DNA of 64,000 nucleotides from Acidobacteriota bacterium (GTDB lineage: Bacteria; Acidobacteriota; Vicinamibacteria; Vicinamibacterales; UBA2999), in contig JACPCS010000140.1 of NCBI GenBank assembly GCA_016184455.1, forward strand, positions 1 through 64,000. The letters are read 5' to 3'. The notes under the pieces are model-generated. The model was given only the letters and a program-made list of their open reading frames with translations. It did no database searches and was not told the DNA's origin. Every line of letters begins with the position of its first letter. Position 1 is the stretch's first letter. The translations under genes were made by a program, and so were the position numbers. This document shows, piece by piece, positions 1 through 8,710 of this stretch.

Positions 1-63
1 CTTGAGCGGAAAAATTTCGATCGGTTTGCTGGGCTGGCTCCTCAAGGGCGCCCGGCTCCTCAT
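1..63 (-). CDS. pilO: PilO N-terminus (partial, runs off the window)
   Basis: An ATG at 63 overlaps the pilN stop codon (ATGA), and the frame stays open to the window edge for 21 codons, reading MRSRAPLRSQPSK and onward. Position and overlap match pilO, which follows pilN in type IV pilus operons. PilO is an inner-membrane protein that pairs with PilN in the alignment subcomplex. The fragment is too short to show the membrane helix, so the name rests on gene order only. Confidence 0.45.
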   Translation of the reverse strand, partial: MRSRAPLRSQPSKPIEIFPLK

Positions 64-671
64 TTCAAACGATTCCGGGCCGGTTCATTTGGCTCGGGCC
101 GGTTGATCCGCGCGCGTACGGTGAAGGCAATCAGCTCCGGCACCGCATTGGCGCCGGAGCCGGATGCCGGCTGCACCTGGCTGTTCACGATCTCGATCGG
201 CCGCCGGAGGATCGGGTTGCTCCCGAGATTGCCGACGAGGTCGGAGAGCGCGATGAGCGTGGTGCTCCGCCCCTCGATCGTCACCTCGTCGCCCTCCTGC
301 TGGAGGGTCGTCAGCCAGAGCATGTCGGGAAGACTGCGGCTGACGTGGTCGAGCAGCTGCACGGGGATGCTCTGGCCGCTGCGCAGCTGTTCGATGAGCG
401 CCACGCGCTGCTGCACCATGGCGCGCTGCTGCTCGAACTGCTGCACCTCCGCGAGCAGCGATCGGAGCCGCGTCTCCTCCTGCCGCGCGGCCGCCAGCTC
501 CATGTCGAGCTGCGCCGACTCGCTTCGGAGCGACCAGAACCACCAGCCAATGACGCCGACCGCCGCGACGAGGATGAGGCTTGCCGCAATGGTGAGCCGC
601 TGGCCGACGTCGAACGCGATCGCCTTGCGAACGCGCGGCCGCTCGGTGCCGAGCAGGTTGATACGGATCAT
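60..671 (-). CDS. pilN: Type IV pilus assembly protein PilN
   Basis: The 203-aa protein has a short cytoplasmic N-terminus beginning MIRINLLG, the PilN motif that binds PilM. One membrane helix follows at about residues 26-46, then a periplasmic coiled coil rich in Gln, Glu and Arg (about 48-95) and a ferredoxin-like C-terminal part. Length is normal for the family. It starts inside the pilM stop (ATGA, 668-671) and ends inside the next start (ATGA, 60-63), so translation is probably coupled. Role: inner-membrane alignment complex linking the pilus motor to the secretin. Confidence 0.88.
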   Translation of the reverse strand: MIRINLLGTERPRVRKAIAFDVGQRLTIAASLILVAAVGVIGWWFWSLRSESAQLDMELAAARQEETRLRSLLAEVQQFEQQRAMVQQRVALIEQLRSGQSIPVQLLDHVSRSLPDMLWLTTLQQEGDEVTIEGRSTTLIALSDLVGNLGSNPILRRPIEIVNSQVQPASGSGANAVPELIAFTVRARINRPEPNEPARNRLK

Positions 672-1726
672 CGATCGCCCAACCGCCGCAGCGCGAGCCC
701 GACGGCCACAGCCGCCGTCGGCGCAACCTCCGCGGCGTCACCGAGCTTCTTCCCGTCCCACCCGATGGTGCGGAACGGATTGAAATCCTCGACGGTGATG
801 CCGAACCGGTCCTGGAGCATCTCCCGGAAGCCATCGACGCGCGAGGCGCCGCCGCTCAGCATGATGCGATCGATCCGGTCGGAGGAGGCGGTCGCCTTGA
901 AGAAGTCGAACGTCTTCTGAATCTCGAGGAGCACGTTCTCCGTGACCGCGTGCAGCACCGGCCGCGCGTCCTCGAACGTGGCGCCGTCGACGGGCACGCC
1001 CCTCTTGACCTGCTCGGCGGCCTCGAACGGCAGGTCGAGCTCCTTCTGAACCGCCTCAGTGTAGGCGTTGCCGCCCATCGAGACGTCGCGCGTGAACACC
1101 GACTGGTCGCCCTGCAGGATGTTGATGTTGATGGCGCTCGCGCCGGCGTTCAGCAGGACGACGACCTCCTGCGCCTCGAGGCCGTAGTTCACCTCGTACG
1201 CGTTCTGCAGCGCGAAGGCGTCGACGTCGACGATGACCGGCGTGCGGCCCGCCTGAGCGATGACGCCGGTGTAGTCGCCGATCTTCTCCTTCTTGGCCGC
1301 CACGAGCAGCACGTCCATACTGCCGCGCGATTCGGGACCGGTGCCGGCGTCGAGGATCTGATAGTCGAGATTGACGTCCTGAATGTCGAACGGGATGTAC
1401 TGCTCGGCCTCCCACGCGATCGAGTCGTCGAGCTCGGTTGGCGTCATCACCGGCAGGGTGATTTTCTTGACGATGACGGCATTGCCCGAGAGCGACGCGC
1501 AGACGTCCTTGGCCTTGAAGGCCTTGTTCTCCTCGAAGACGCGCCGAATCGCGTCGGCGACGGCGCCGGCGTCGATAATGGCCCCGTCGACGATGGCGTC
1601 GGGCGGCACGGGCTGGATGCCGAACGCGGTCACGCGGTAGCCGCGGCCCGCCGGTTTCAGCTCGACCGCTTTGACCGCGCTCGAGCCGATATCGAGGCCC
1701 ACGAGATTTCTTGTTCGTCCAAACAC
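668..1726 (-). CDS. pilM: Type IV pilus assembly protein PilM (actin-like ATPase fold)
   Basis: The 352-aa protein opens with FGRTRNLVGLDIGSSAVKAV, the phosphate-1 loop of the actin/FtsA-like fold typical of PilM. Later it has the IMLSGGASRVDGF adenosine motif near residue 290. No signal peptide or membrane helix is seen, which fits a cytoplasmic ring protein that binds the PilN N-terminus. The start is GTG at 1726, with GAGG nine bases upstream. It is divergent from rplM. The leader contains a G5/C5 hairpin at 1765-1779. Confidence 0.92.
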   Translation of the reverse strand: MFGRTRNLVGLDIGSSAVKAVELKPAGRGYRVTAFGIQPVPPDAIVDGAIIDAGAVADAIRRVFEENKAFKAKDVCASLSGNAVIVKKITLPVMTPTELDDSIAWEAEQYIPFDIQDVNLDYQILDAGTGPESRGSMDVLLVAAKKEKIGDYTGVIAQAGRTPVIVDVDAFALQNAYEVNYGLEAQEVVVLLNAGASAININILQGDQSVFTRDVSMGGNAYTEAVQKELDLPFEAAEQVKRGVPVDGATFEDARPVLHAVTENVLLEIQKTFDFFKATASSDRIDRIMLSGGASRVDGFREMLQDRFGITVEDFNPFRTIGWDGKKLGDAAEVAPTAAVAVGLALRRLGDR

Positions 1727-1838
1727 CGGCGTATCCTCGGCGCTGCAGAGAGAGAGCGTGTTCCGGGGGTCTGGCCCCCTCGTGTCCCTTTATCGGACGT
1801 TCCCTCCTCGACAACACCCAAGGAACGCCGTCGGCGCC

Positions 1839-1867
1839 TTGACAGTGCCCACAACCGTCCGTATCAT
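1839..1867 (+). promoter_or_regulatory. Sigma-70-type promoter of the rplM operon
   Basis: TTGACA at 1839-1844 is separated by exactly 17 bases from TATCAT at 1862-1867. It predicts transcription starting near 1874 and a leader of about 75 bases before the rplM ATG. The -35 matches the consensus at 6/6 and the -10 at 5/6. Confidence 0.75.
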
Positions 1868-1947
1868 TGGGGTTTGCGGTTGCTGGTCTTCCTCCGTACA
1901 GATCGGGTTGGCTCCCGGTCGGACCCACCCGCGAAGGATCCCCTTTC

Positions 1948-2379
1948 ATGCGTACGTTTGTAGCAGGCGCACGGAGCGCGGACAGCCGGTGGCACGTCAT
2001 CGATGCGCAGGGCGAGGTGCTCGGACGCGTCGCGACGCTGGCGGCGCGTCTTCTGCAAGGCAAGCACAAGGCGGTGTACACCCCGTTTATCGACACCGGC
2101 GATCACGTGATCGTCGTCAACGCCGCACAGGTGAAGCTGACGGGCCGCAAGGAGACGCAGAAGGTTTATCGCCGTCACAGCGGCTACGAAGGCGGGCTGC
2201 GCGAGGAGCGCGCGGTCGTCGTGCGGCAGCGGCACCCCATCCGGCTGGTGGAAGAGGCCGTCCGCGGCATGCTGCCGAAAACCAAGCTCGGAGACGCGAT
2301 GTACCGGAAGCTGAAGGTGTACGCCGGCCCGGACCATCCGCACGTCGCCCAGCAACCACGTCAGATCGAGGTCGCGTAA
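1948..2379 (+). CDS. rplM: 50S ribosomal protein L13
   Basis: The 143-aa protein contains the L13 signatures [32 protein letters not shown] and the basic C-terminal [18 protein letters not shown] segment. An ATG start at 1948 follows a GAAGGAT ribosome site; a longer in-frame extension to 1867 overlaps the promoter and is rejected. It is the first gene of a ribosomal and translation-factor operon and is followed after one base by rpsI, the usual rplM-rpsI pair. Confidence 0.97.
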   Translation: MRTFVAGARSADSRWHVIDAQGEVLGRVATLAARLLQGKHKAVYTPFIDTGDHVIVVNAAQVKLTGRKETQKVYRRHSGYEGGLREERAVVVRQRHPIRLVEEAVRGMLPKTKLGDAMYRKLKVYAGPDHPHVAQQPRQIEVA

Positions 2380-2380
2380 T

Positions 2381-2773
2381 TTGGCCAGCATCGAATACTA
2401 CGCCACAGGACGCCGCAAGACTTCCACCGCCCGCGTGTTTCTTCGCTCCGGCAAAGGCGCCATCACCGTCAACCATCGCGAGTTCGACCAGTACTTCCCG
2501 ACCGACGCGCTGCGGACGCAGGTCAAGCGTCCGCTGCTGCTGACCGAAACGGGAGACAAGTTCGACATTCTGGCGACGGTTGCCGGCGGCGGCGTCAACG
2601 GTCAGGCGGGCGCGCTGCGCCTCGGCATCGCGCGGGCGCTCGTCGAGTTCAACGCGGAGCTGCGACGGCAGCTCAAGAAGGACGGCCTGCTCACCTCCGA
2701 TGCGCGCGTGAAGGAGCGCAAGAAGTACGGCATGGCTGGGGCGCGGAAACGGTTCCAGTTCAGCAAACGCTAA
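2381..2773 (+). CDS. rpsI: 30S ribosomal protein S9
   Basis: The 130-aa protein begins [19 protein letters not shown], has the central [21 protein letters not shown] block, and ends in the basic [17 protein letters not shown] tail that reaches the ribosomal P site. The start codon is TTG at 2381, one base after the rplM stop, so it is probably translated by coupling. No upstream ATG or GTG gives the conserved N-terminus. Confidence 0.97.
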   Translation: MASIEYYATGRRKTSTARVFLRSGKGAITVNHREFDQYFPTDALRTQVKRPLLLTETGDKFDILATVAGGGVNGQAGALRLGIARALVEFNAELRRQLKKDGLLTSDARVKERKKYGMAGARKRFQFSKR

Positions 2774-2774
2774 C

Positions 2775-2800
2775 GTAGGGCGGGTCCTTTCGGACCCGCC
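2775..2800 (+). repeat. Palindromic element (GGCGGGTCC hairpin) between rpsI and rpsB
   Basis: A perfect 9-base-pair stem, GGCGGGTCC (2779-2787) with GGACCCGCC (2792-2800), closes a TTTC loop. It is preceded by CGTAG. The same CGTAGGGCGGGTC opening recurs at 55291 and 56299, with a related hairpin at 45429-45454. No T-tract follows, so it is not a classical intrinsic terminator. It sits just upstream of the rpsB ribosome site. Confidence 0.7.
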
Positions 2801-2817
2801 GGAGGAAGGGAGGGAGC

Positions 2818-3627
<810 letters not shown>

Positions 3628-3645
3628 GGCTGCGGCGACGAAATC

Positions 3646-3679
3646 CAACGCGCCGGCACGTGGCCGGCGCGTTGTTTGT
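3646..3679 (+). terminator. Probable intrinsic terminator or attenuator between rpsB and tsf
   Basis: A 12-base-pair GC-rich stem, CAACGCGCCGGC (3646-3657) with GCCGGCGCGTTG (3663-3674), closes a five-base loop and is followed by TTTGT. The T-tail is short, so partial termination that sets the rpsB to tsf ratio is as plausible as full termination. Confidence 0.6.
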
Positions 3680-3681
3680 AC

Positions 3682-3750
3682 GAGCAGTCTTTCGTCTTTG
3701 GTCGTTGGTCTTTCGTGACTAGAGACGCAAGACGAGAGACGAAAGATTCC
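3682..3750 (+). repeat. Short-period quasi-palindrome upstream of tsf
   Basis: Iterated words related to GTCTTTCGT on the left (3684-3717) face GAGACGAAAGA-type words on the right (3723-3748), so the segment can fold on itself. It is one of about nine intergenic segments in this window with this architecture but different sequence words. Confidence 0.5.
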
Positions 3751-3754
3751 AACC

Positions 3755-4360
3755 ATGGCAACGATTACGGCAGATCAGGTGAAGCAGCTCCGCGAGAAGA
3801 CGGGCGCCGGGATGATGGAGTGCAAGGCGGCGCTCGCCGAGGCGAACGGCAACATGGAAGAGGCGACGACGCTGCTCCGCAAGCGCGGGCTCGCACAGGC
3901 CGCCAAGCGCGCCGGGCGCGCCACCGCTCAGGGGCTCATCGGCAGCTACATCCACATGGGCGGCAAGATCGGCGTGCTCGTCGAGGTCAGCTGCGAGACC
4001 GATTTCGTCGCGCGCACCGAGGCGTTCCAGAATCTGGTGAAGGAGGTGGCGATGCACATCGCTGCCGCCGACCCCAGGTGGGTGCGCCGCGAGGACGTGC
4101 CGGGCGAGGCCGTCGAGAAGGAGAAGAGCATCTATCGCGCGCAGATGGAAGGCTCCGGAAAGCCCGCGCACGTGCTCGACAAGATCATCGAGGGGAAGCT
4201 GAACAGCTTCTACTCGGAGTTCGTGCTGCTCGAGCAGCCGTCGATCCGCGACGCCAACGTGACGATCGGACAGATGGTCGTCGAGGCGACGGCGAAGACC
4301 GGAGAGAACATCACCATCGGCCGCTTCACGCGGTACCGGGTCGGCGAGGCGATCGACTGA
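3755..4360 (+). CDS. tsf: Translation elongation factor Ts
   Basis: The 201-aa protein starts with the UBA-like domain ([24 protein letters not shown]) and then the core motif [12 protein letters not shown], which contacts EF-Tu. It is the short bacterial form with a single, reduced core region, similar to Thermus-type EF-Ts, not the roughly 280-aa Escherichia form. It exchanges GDP for GTP on EF-Tu. The ATG at 3755 lacks a clear ribosome site. Confidence 0.96.
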   Translation: MATITADQVKQLREKTGAGMMECKAALAEANGNMEEATTLLRKRGLAQAAKRAGRATAQGLIGSYIHMGGKIGVLVEVSCETDFVARTEAFQNLVKEVAMHIAAADPRWVRREDVPGEAVEKEKSIYRAQMEGSGKPAHVLDKIIEGKLNSFYSEFVLLEQPSIRDANVTIGQMVVEATAKTGENITIGRFTRYRVGEAID

Positions 4361-4361
4361 C

Positions 4362-4367
4362 TATAAT
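4362..4367 (+). promoter_or_regulatory. TATAAT box immediately before pyrH (possible leaderless start)
   Basis: A perfect TATAAT at 4362-4367 lies nine bases before the pyrH ATG. Transcription from it would begin about at the start codon, giving a leaderless or nearly leaderless mRNA. No good -35 box is seen, and there is no ribosome site in front of pyrH. Confidence 0.4.
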
Positions 4368-4376
4368 TCTCCCGGC

Positions 4377-5105
4377 ATGGCCGATCTGACGCCCTCCCCC
4401 ATCTACCAGCGCGTCCTGCTCAAGCTCTCGGGCGAGGCGCTGATGGGCGACCAGCAGTTCGGGGTCGATCCGGCGGTCACCACCCGCATCGCGCGCGACG
4501 TCGGAGAGATTCAGGGCCTCGGCGTGCAGACCGCCATCGTGATCGGCGGCGGCAACATCTTTCGCGGTCTGGCGGCGAACGCGCGCGGCATGGACCGCGC
4601 GACCGGCGACTACATGGGCATGCTGGCGACGGTGATCAACGCGCTGGCGCTGCAGGACGCGCTCGAGCAGCAGGACGTCGTCACACGCGTGGTCACCGCG
4701 ATCGAGATGCGCGCGGTCGCCGAGCCGTTCATCCGACGCCGCGCGATCCGCCACCTCGAAAAGGGGCGGGTCGTCATCTTTGCCGCCGGCACGGGCAACC
4801 CGTACTTCACCACCGACACCGCCGCCGCGCTCCGCGCGATGGAGATCAAGGCGGAGGTCATCCTCAAGGGCACGAAGGTCGATGGTGTCTACACCGCCGA
4901 TCCGATGCTCGATCCGCACGCCACGAAGTATCCGGCCATCTCGTACCTGCAGGTGCTCGAGAAGCAGCTCAAGGTGATGGACGCGACGGCGATCTCGCTC
5001 TGCATGGACAACAAGATGCCGATCGTCGTCTTCGACCTGCGCGAGGCGGGCAACATCCGCCGCGTCGTGCTGGGCGAGGCGGTCGGGACGATCGTCGGCG
5101 CGTAG
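4377..5105 (+). CDS. pyrH: UMP kinase
   Basis: The 242-aa protein of the amino-acid-kinase fold shows [13 protein letters not shown], the GGGNIFRG glycine-rich loop, the [17 protein letters not shown] block and [13 protein letters not shown]. It phosphorylates UMP to UDP in pyrimidine nucleotide synthesis. It is flanked by tsf and frr, the conserved bacterial order. The ATG at 4377 follows a TATAAT box rather than a ribosome site. Confidence 0.97.
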   Translation: MADLTPSPIYQRVLLKLSGEALMGDQQFGVDPAVTTRIARDVGEIQGLGVQTAIVIGGGNIFRGLAANARGMDRATGDYMGMLATVINALALQDALEQQDVVTRVVTAIEMRAVAEPFIRRRAIRHLEKGRVVIFAAGTGNPYFTTDTAAALRAMEIKAEVILKGTKVDGVYTADPMLDPHATKYPAISYLQVLEKQLKVMDATAISLCMDNKMPIVVFDLREAGNIRRVVLGEAVGTIVGA

Positions 5106-5113
5106 GGGCCGCT

Positions 5114-5683
5114 ATGGAATTCAGCGATCTGAACGGAATGTTCACCGAAGTGAAGAAGCGCATGGACGGGGTCATCGACCGCGTCCGGCGCGACATGGCC
5201 GGCGTCCGCACCGGGCGCGCCACGGTCAGCCTGCTCGACGGCATCCAGGTGGATGCCTACGGCACGAAGATGCCGATCAACCAGGTGGCGACGCTCTCGG
5301 TGCCCGAGCCGGCGATGATCGTCGCGCAGCCGTTCGACCCGTCGCTCATGGGCGCCATCGAGAAGGCGATCCGCGCTTCCGACCTCGGCCTCAACCCCGC
5401 CAACGACGGCAAGATCGTCCGCATCCCGATCCCGGCCCTCACCGACGAGCGGCGCAAGGAGCTGTCACGGCACGTCCACAAGCAGGCCGAAGAGGGACGC
5501 AACGCCGTCCGCCAGGTCCGGCGCGACGCGAACGATCGCCTCAAGAAGCTGCTCAAGGAGCACAAGGTCTCCGAGGATGACGAGCGGAAGGGCCTCGACC
5601 ACGTACAGAAGATCACCGACGAGCACATCAAGATAATCGACGAGCTCCAGAAGAAGAAGGATCAGGACCTGCTAGTCCACTAA
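5114..5683 (+). CDS. frr: Ribosome recycling factor
   Basis: The 189-aa protein has the tRNA-mimic signature: a helical N-terminus with VRTGRATVSLLDGIQVDAYG, LSVPEPAMIVAQPFDPS, IRIPIPALTDERRKEL and a long basic C-terminal helix. With EF-G it splits post-termination ribosomes. It starts eight bases after pyrH. Its last four bases overlap the end of pfkA, which runs the opposite way. Confidence 0.97.
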   Translation: MEFSDLNGMFTEVKKRMDGVIDRVRRDMAGVRTGRATVSLLDGIQVDAYGTKMPINQVATLSVPEPAMIVAQPFDPSLMGAIEKAIRASDLGLNPANDGKIVRIPIPALTDERRKELSRHVHKQAEEGRNAVRQVRRDANDRLKKLLKEHKVSEDDERKGLDHVQKITDEHIKIIDELQKKKDQDLLVH

Positions 5684-6762
5684 TCCCCGAACGATACGCC
5701 GAGCGCGCGGGCGGTGTGGATCAGGTCGTAGTCGAGCGGCACGGTTCGGATCTTCCCCACCACGTCGCCGAGCGGCACGGGAACGACGTCGGGCGGGTGA
5801 TTCGCGACCATCATCCCGAACTGCCCCGCCAAGAGCAGCTCGACAGCCTTGCCGCCGAATCTGGTCGCCAGCGTACGGTCGAATGCGGTTGGCGCGCCCC
5901 CACGCTGCAGGTGGCCGAGGACGACGTAGCGTGTCTCCTTGCCGGTGCGCGTCTGCAGCTCACTCGCCACGCGGATGCCGGCGCCGCCGAGCCGCTCCGG
6001 CTGGCTGCCGCGCGCCTCCTGCACGACCGAGACGGCGCCCCCCGTCGGCCGCGCGCCTTCGGCGACCACGACGATGCTGAACCGCGCGCCCCAGGCGTCG
6101 CGATCGCGGATGCACTGCGCCACCCTGTCGAGGTCGTATTGGATCTCGGGGATCAGGATCACGTCGGCGCCGCCCGCGACGCCGCTGTGCAGCGCGATCC
6201 AGCCGGCGTACCGCCCCATCACCTCGACCACCATGATCCGGCGATGCGCCTCGGCGGTCGTGTGCAGCCGGTCGATCGCCTCGGTGGCGAAGCTCACTGC
6301 GGTGTCGAAGCCAAACGAGCTGTTGGTCCCGACGATGTCGTTGTCAATCGTCTTGGGCACGCCGACCAGCGGAATGCCCTTCTTGTAGAACTCGTACGAG
6401 ATCGACAGCGTGCCGTCGCCGCCGATGCAGACGAGCGCGTCGAGCGCGGTCCGCTGGAACATCTCCATGACGCGGTCCGCGTAGTCGAACGTCCCCTGCG
6501 GCGTGATGATCGGCTGGGCGAACGGGTTGCCGCGGTTGACCGTGCCGAGGATGGTGCCGCCGCGCCGCAGGATGCCGGTGACGTCGCGGGGCGTCAGCGG
6601 CCGTGATTTCTCGGGGTAGATCAACCCGTCGAAGCTGTCTTCGAGCCCGAGGACCTCCACGCCGGCGTTGTACGCGGCCTTGACGACGGCGCGGATGACG
6701 GCGTTGAGACCGGGCGCGTCGCCGCCGCCGGTCAGCACACCGATTGTGTTGAGCGTGGGCAT
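5680..6762 (-). CDS. pfkA: 6-phosphofructokinase
   Basis: The roughly 360-aa protein has GVLTGGGDAPGLNAVIR at the N-terminus, GGDGT (residues 114-118) and PKTIDND (136-142). Gly in GGDGT favours ATP as donor, while Lys in PKTIDND is typical of pyrophosphate enzymes and of the mixed group of bacterial ATP enzymes. I infer ATP use with uncertain confidence. It catalyses the committed step of glycolysis. The ATG at 6762 is preferred over an in-frame TTG at 6765. TAACAT lies eight bases upstream, so a leaderless start is possible. Confidence 0.93.
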   Translation of the reverse strand: MPTLNTIGVLTGGGDAPGLNAVIRAVVKAAYNAGVEVLGLEDSFDGLIYPEKSRPLTPRDVTGILRRGGTILGTVNRGNPFAQPIITPQGTFDYADRVMEMFQRTALDALVCIGGDGTLSISYEFYKKGIPLVGVPKTIDNDIVGTNSSFGFDTAVSFATEAIDRLHTTAEAHRRIMVVEVMGRYAGWIALHSGVAGGADVILIPEIQYDLDRVAQCIRDRDAWGARFSIVVVAEGARPTGGAVSVVQEARGSQPERLGGAGIRVASELQTRTGKETRYVVLGHLQRGGAPTAFDRTLATRFGGKAVELLLAGQFGMMVANHPPDVVPVPLGDVVGKIRTVPLDYDLIHTARALGVSFGD

Positions 6763-6793
6763 CAATACCGATGTTATCGGGTCTTTCGGCGCA

Positions 6794-6823
6794 TTGCGGC
6801 AGCGATCAGTCGGGTGTTAGACT
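6794..6823 (+). promoter_or_regulatory. Possible promoter of tRNA-Ala
   Basis: TTGCGG at 6794-6799 and TAGACT at 6818-6823 are 18 bases apart, about 70 bases before the tRNA. TAGACT is also the -10 of the strong promoter at 17526. The -35 is weak. Confidence 0.35.
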
Positions 6824-6892
6824 GAGATGTTCTTGCAGCACCTCGGGGGCGGACCGGTGGCGGTCTGCTCCCTCGTGACACACACTGCACGT

Positions 6893-6968
6893 GGGCGGCT
6901 AGCTCAGCTGGGAGAGCGCTGCGTTCGCAATGCAGAGGTCAGGGGTTCGATCCCCCTGCCGTCCACCA
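6893..6968 (+). tRNA. tRNA-Ala (anticodon CGC)
   Basis: A 76-nt cloverleaf. The acceptor stem is GGGCGGC with GCCGTCC and contains the G3-U70 wobble pair that identifies alanine tRNAs. The D arm is AGCTCAGCTGGGAGAGC; the anticodon stem is CTGCG/TGCAG with loop TTCGCAA (anticodon CGC at 6926-6928); the T arm contains GGTTCGATCC. ACCA is encoded at the 3' end. It reads GCG codons, abundant in this high-GC genome. Confidence 0.96.
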
Positions 6969-7075
6969 CTCCTTTCCTTCCTCCTAGACCACGGCCGACG
7001 TCTGACCGCCATCCTCTCGCGGCGGGCCTTCCCCTTGCACACGTCGTCGGCAGCCCGTACGGCTGGAGGCCATAG

Positions 7076-7339
7076 ATGGAAATTCTGGGATGGATTCTGT
7101 TCGGCTTGGTGGTGGGCGCGCTGGCGAAGCTCGTCATGCCCGGCCGCGACCCCGGCGGCATCATCGTGACCATGCTGCTTGGCATCGCGGGCGCGGTACT
7201 CGGCGGCTGGATCGGACGCGCGCTCGGGTTCTACCGCGAGGGCGAAGCGGCCGGCTTCCTGATGTCGCTCCTCGGCGCGATCGTGCTGCTGGCGCTCTAC
7301 CGCATGTTCGTCGGCCGGCGGTACATCGCGGGTCCGTAG
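7076..7339 (+). CDS. GlsB/YeaQ/YmgE family membrane protein
   Basis: The 87-aa protein is almost entirely three membrane helices (about 3-18, 27-47 and 57-76). It carries the family pattern ILFGLVVGALAKLVMPGRDPGG near the start, then a Gly-rich second helix. This family (transglycosylase-associated proteins) is linked to stress responses; no enzyme activity is established. A GGAGG ribosome site precedes the ATG. It sits alone between the tRNA and a short-period repeat. Confidence 0.88.
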   Translation: MEILGWILFGLVVGALAKLVMPGRDPGGIIVTMLLGIAGAVLGGWIGRALGFYREGEAAGFLMSLLGAIVLLALYRMFVGRRYIAGP

Positions 7340-7364
7340 CTCAGGAGCGAAAGACCCACGAAAT

Positions 7365-7407
7365 CACAAGTCACACAGGTACAATTTTTCCGACCGTGTG
7401 ACTTGTG
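7365..7407 (+). repeat. Inverted repeat CACAAGTCACAC / GTGTGACTTGTG
   Basis: Twelve-base perfect arms at 7365-7376 and 7396-7407 surround a T5-containing loop. The right arm continues with repeated ACTTGTG words. The open frame of the next gene begins directly after a stop codon inside this element. Confidence 0.7.
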
Positions 7408-7411
7408 ACTT

Positions 7412-8710
7412 GTGGCATGTGACGTAGAAGTCCCCCGCATTCCGCTGGGGCGGGCCCATCTGCTCGCCTCGTCGATGATTCGCGAAGCGCGGCGCGCCGG
7501 CGTCGCCGCCGACGCCATCAGCGCCGTCGGCAGCGTTCGCCGCTTCGCGCCTGCAGTCGGCGACGTCACGCTCCTCGGCATTGTTCCCTCGAAGCGCCAC
7601 ACGCACGTGCTTGCCGCGTTCGCGCGCCTTGCGCCCGTCACCGCCGTCGTCTCCCAGGAGGCGTCGAGCGTCACGGTCGAGACGGCACGTGGTCGAATCA
7701 CGCTGTACGTGGCGCCGCCCGACGATGCGGGCACCGCGTTCGTCTGGCACACCGGCGCGCGCGGCCACGTGGCTCACCTGCAGCGGCGGGCGGAACGGCT
7801 CGGGCTGCGACTGGCCGAAGCCCGGCTGACGCGCGACGGCGCCCGGATCGCCTGCGCGTCGGAGCCGGAGTTCTATGCGACGCTGAATCTCCCGTACATC
7901 GCGCCTGAGCTGCGCAGCGGGGATGAGGAGATCACGGCAGCGGAGGCGGGCACGCTGCCGCGGCTGGTCTCCGAGCACCACATCCGTGGCGATCTGCACA
8001 CGCACAGCTCGTGGAGCGACGGTCGGAACACGATTGCCGACATGGTCAGTGCGGCCCGGCAGCTCGGCTACGAGTACATCGCCATCACCGATCACTCGGA
8101 GCGTGCCTGGTCGTCGCGCAAGCTGGCCGCCGCCGACGTCGACCGCCAGCGCGAGGAGATCGACCGCGTGCGCGCGGCCGCGCGCGGCATAGAGGTGCTG
8201 CACGGGATCGAGGTCGACATCATGCTCGACGGCAGCCTCGACTTCGATGACGAGACGCTCGGACGCTTCGACATCGTGCTCGCGTCGCTGCACGATCACG
8301 GCGGCCATGACGGCGCCCGGCTGACCGAGCGCTACCTGCGCGCCATCCGCCACCCGCTCGTCAACGTCATTACCCATCCCACGAACCGCTCACCGGGATT
8401 GTCCGACGGGTACGCGCTCGAGTTCGACGCGCTCTGGGCTGCCTCGGTGGACACCGGCACGGCGGTCGAGATCGACGGCGCTCCAGGTCACCTCGACCTC
8501 GACGGGGCGCTGGCGCGCCGTGCGGTTGCCGCCGGCGTCACCCTCGCGGTCGACAGCGACAGTCATCGCGTCGATGCCATGGCCCGGCAGATGCAGTTCG
8601 GCGTCGGCACCGCGCGGCGAGGCTGGATCGAGCCGCGCCACGTGTTGAACACCCGAGCCGTCGCCGACGTGCGCGCGTTCATCGCGCGCAAGCGCGCGCG
8701 TGCCTCATAA
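7412..8710 (+). CDS. PHP-domain phosphoesterase with a degenerate PolX palm
   Basis: The 432-aa protein has two parts. Residues 10-140 align by eye with the palm of the full-length PolX at 35282-37027, but the metal site is lost: GDID becomes GDVT (51-54) and ADLRLV becomes RITLYV (95-100). Residues 188-430 form an intact PHP domain with DLHTHSSWSDG, AITDHSE, GIEVDI, ASLHDH, THPTNR and DSDSH, which in PolX bind metals for 3'-5' exonuclease or phosphoesterase activity. The helix-hairpin-helix domain is absent. The GTG start at 7412 lies just after the inverted repeat, and the frame closes upstream at once. Likely a hydrolase of nucleic-acid or phosphate esters; substrate unknown. Confidence 0.8.
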   Translation: MACDVEVPRIPLGRAHLLASSMIREARRAGVAADAISAVGSVRRFAPAVGDVTLLGIVPSKRHTHVLAAFARLAPVTAVVSQEASSVTVETARGRITLYVAPPDDAGTAFVWHTGARGHVAHLQRRAERLGLRLAEARLTRDGARIACASEPEFYATLNLPYIAPELRSGDEEITAAEAGTLPRLVSEHHIRGDLHTHSSWSDGRNTIADMVSAARQLGYEYIAITDHSERAWSSRKLAAADVDRQREEIDRVRAAARGIEVLHGIEVDIMLDGSLDFDDETLGRFDIVLASLHDHGGHDGARLTERYLRAIRHPLVNVITHPTNRSPGLSDGYALEFDALWAASVDTGTAVEIDGAPGHLDLDGALARRAVAAGVTLAVDSDSHRVDAMARQMQFGVGTARRGWIEPRHVLNTRAVADVRAFIARKRARAS

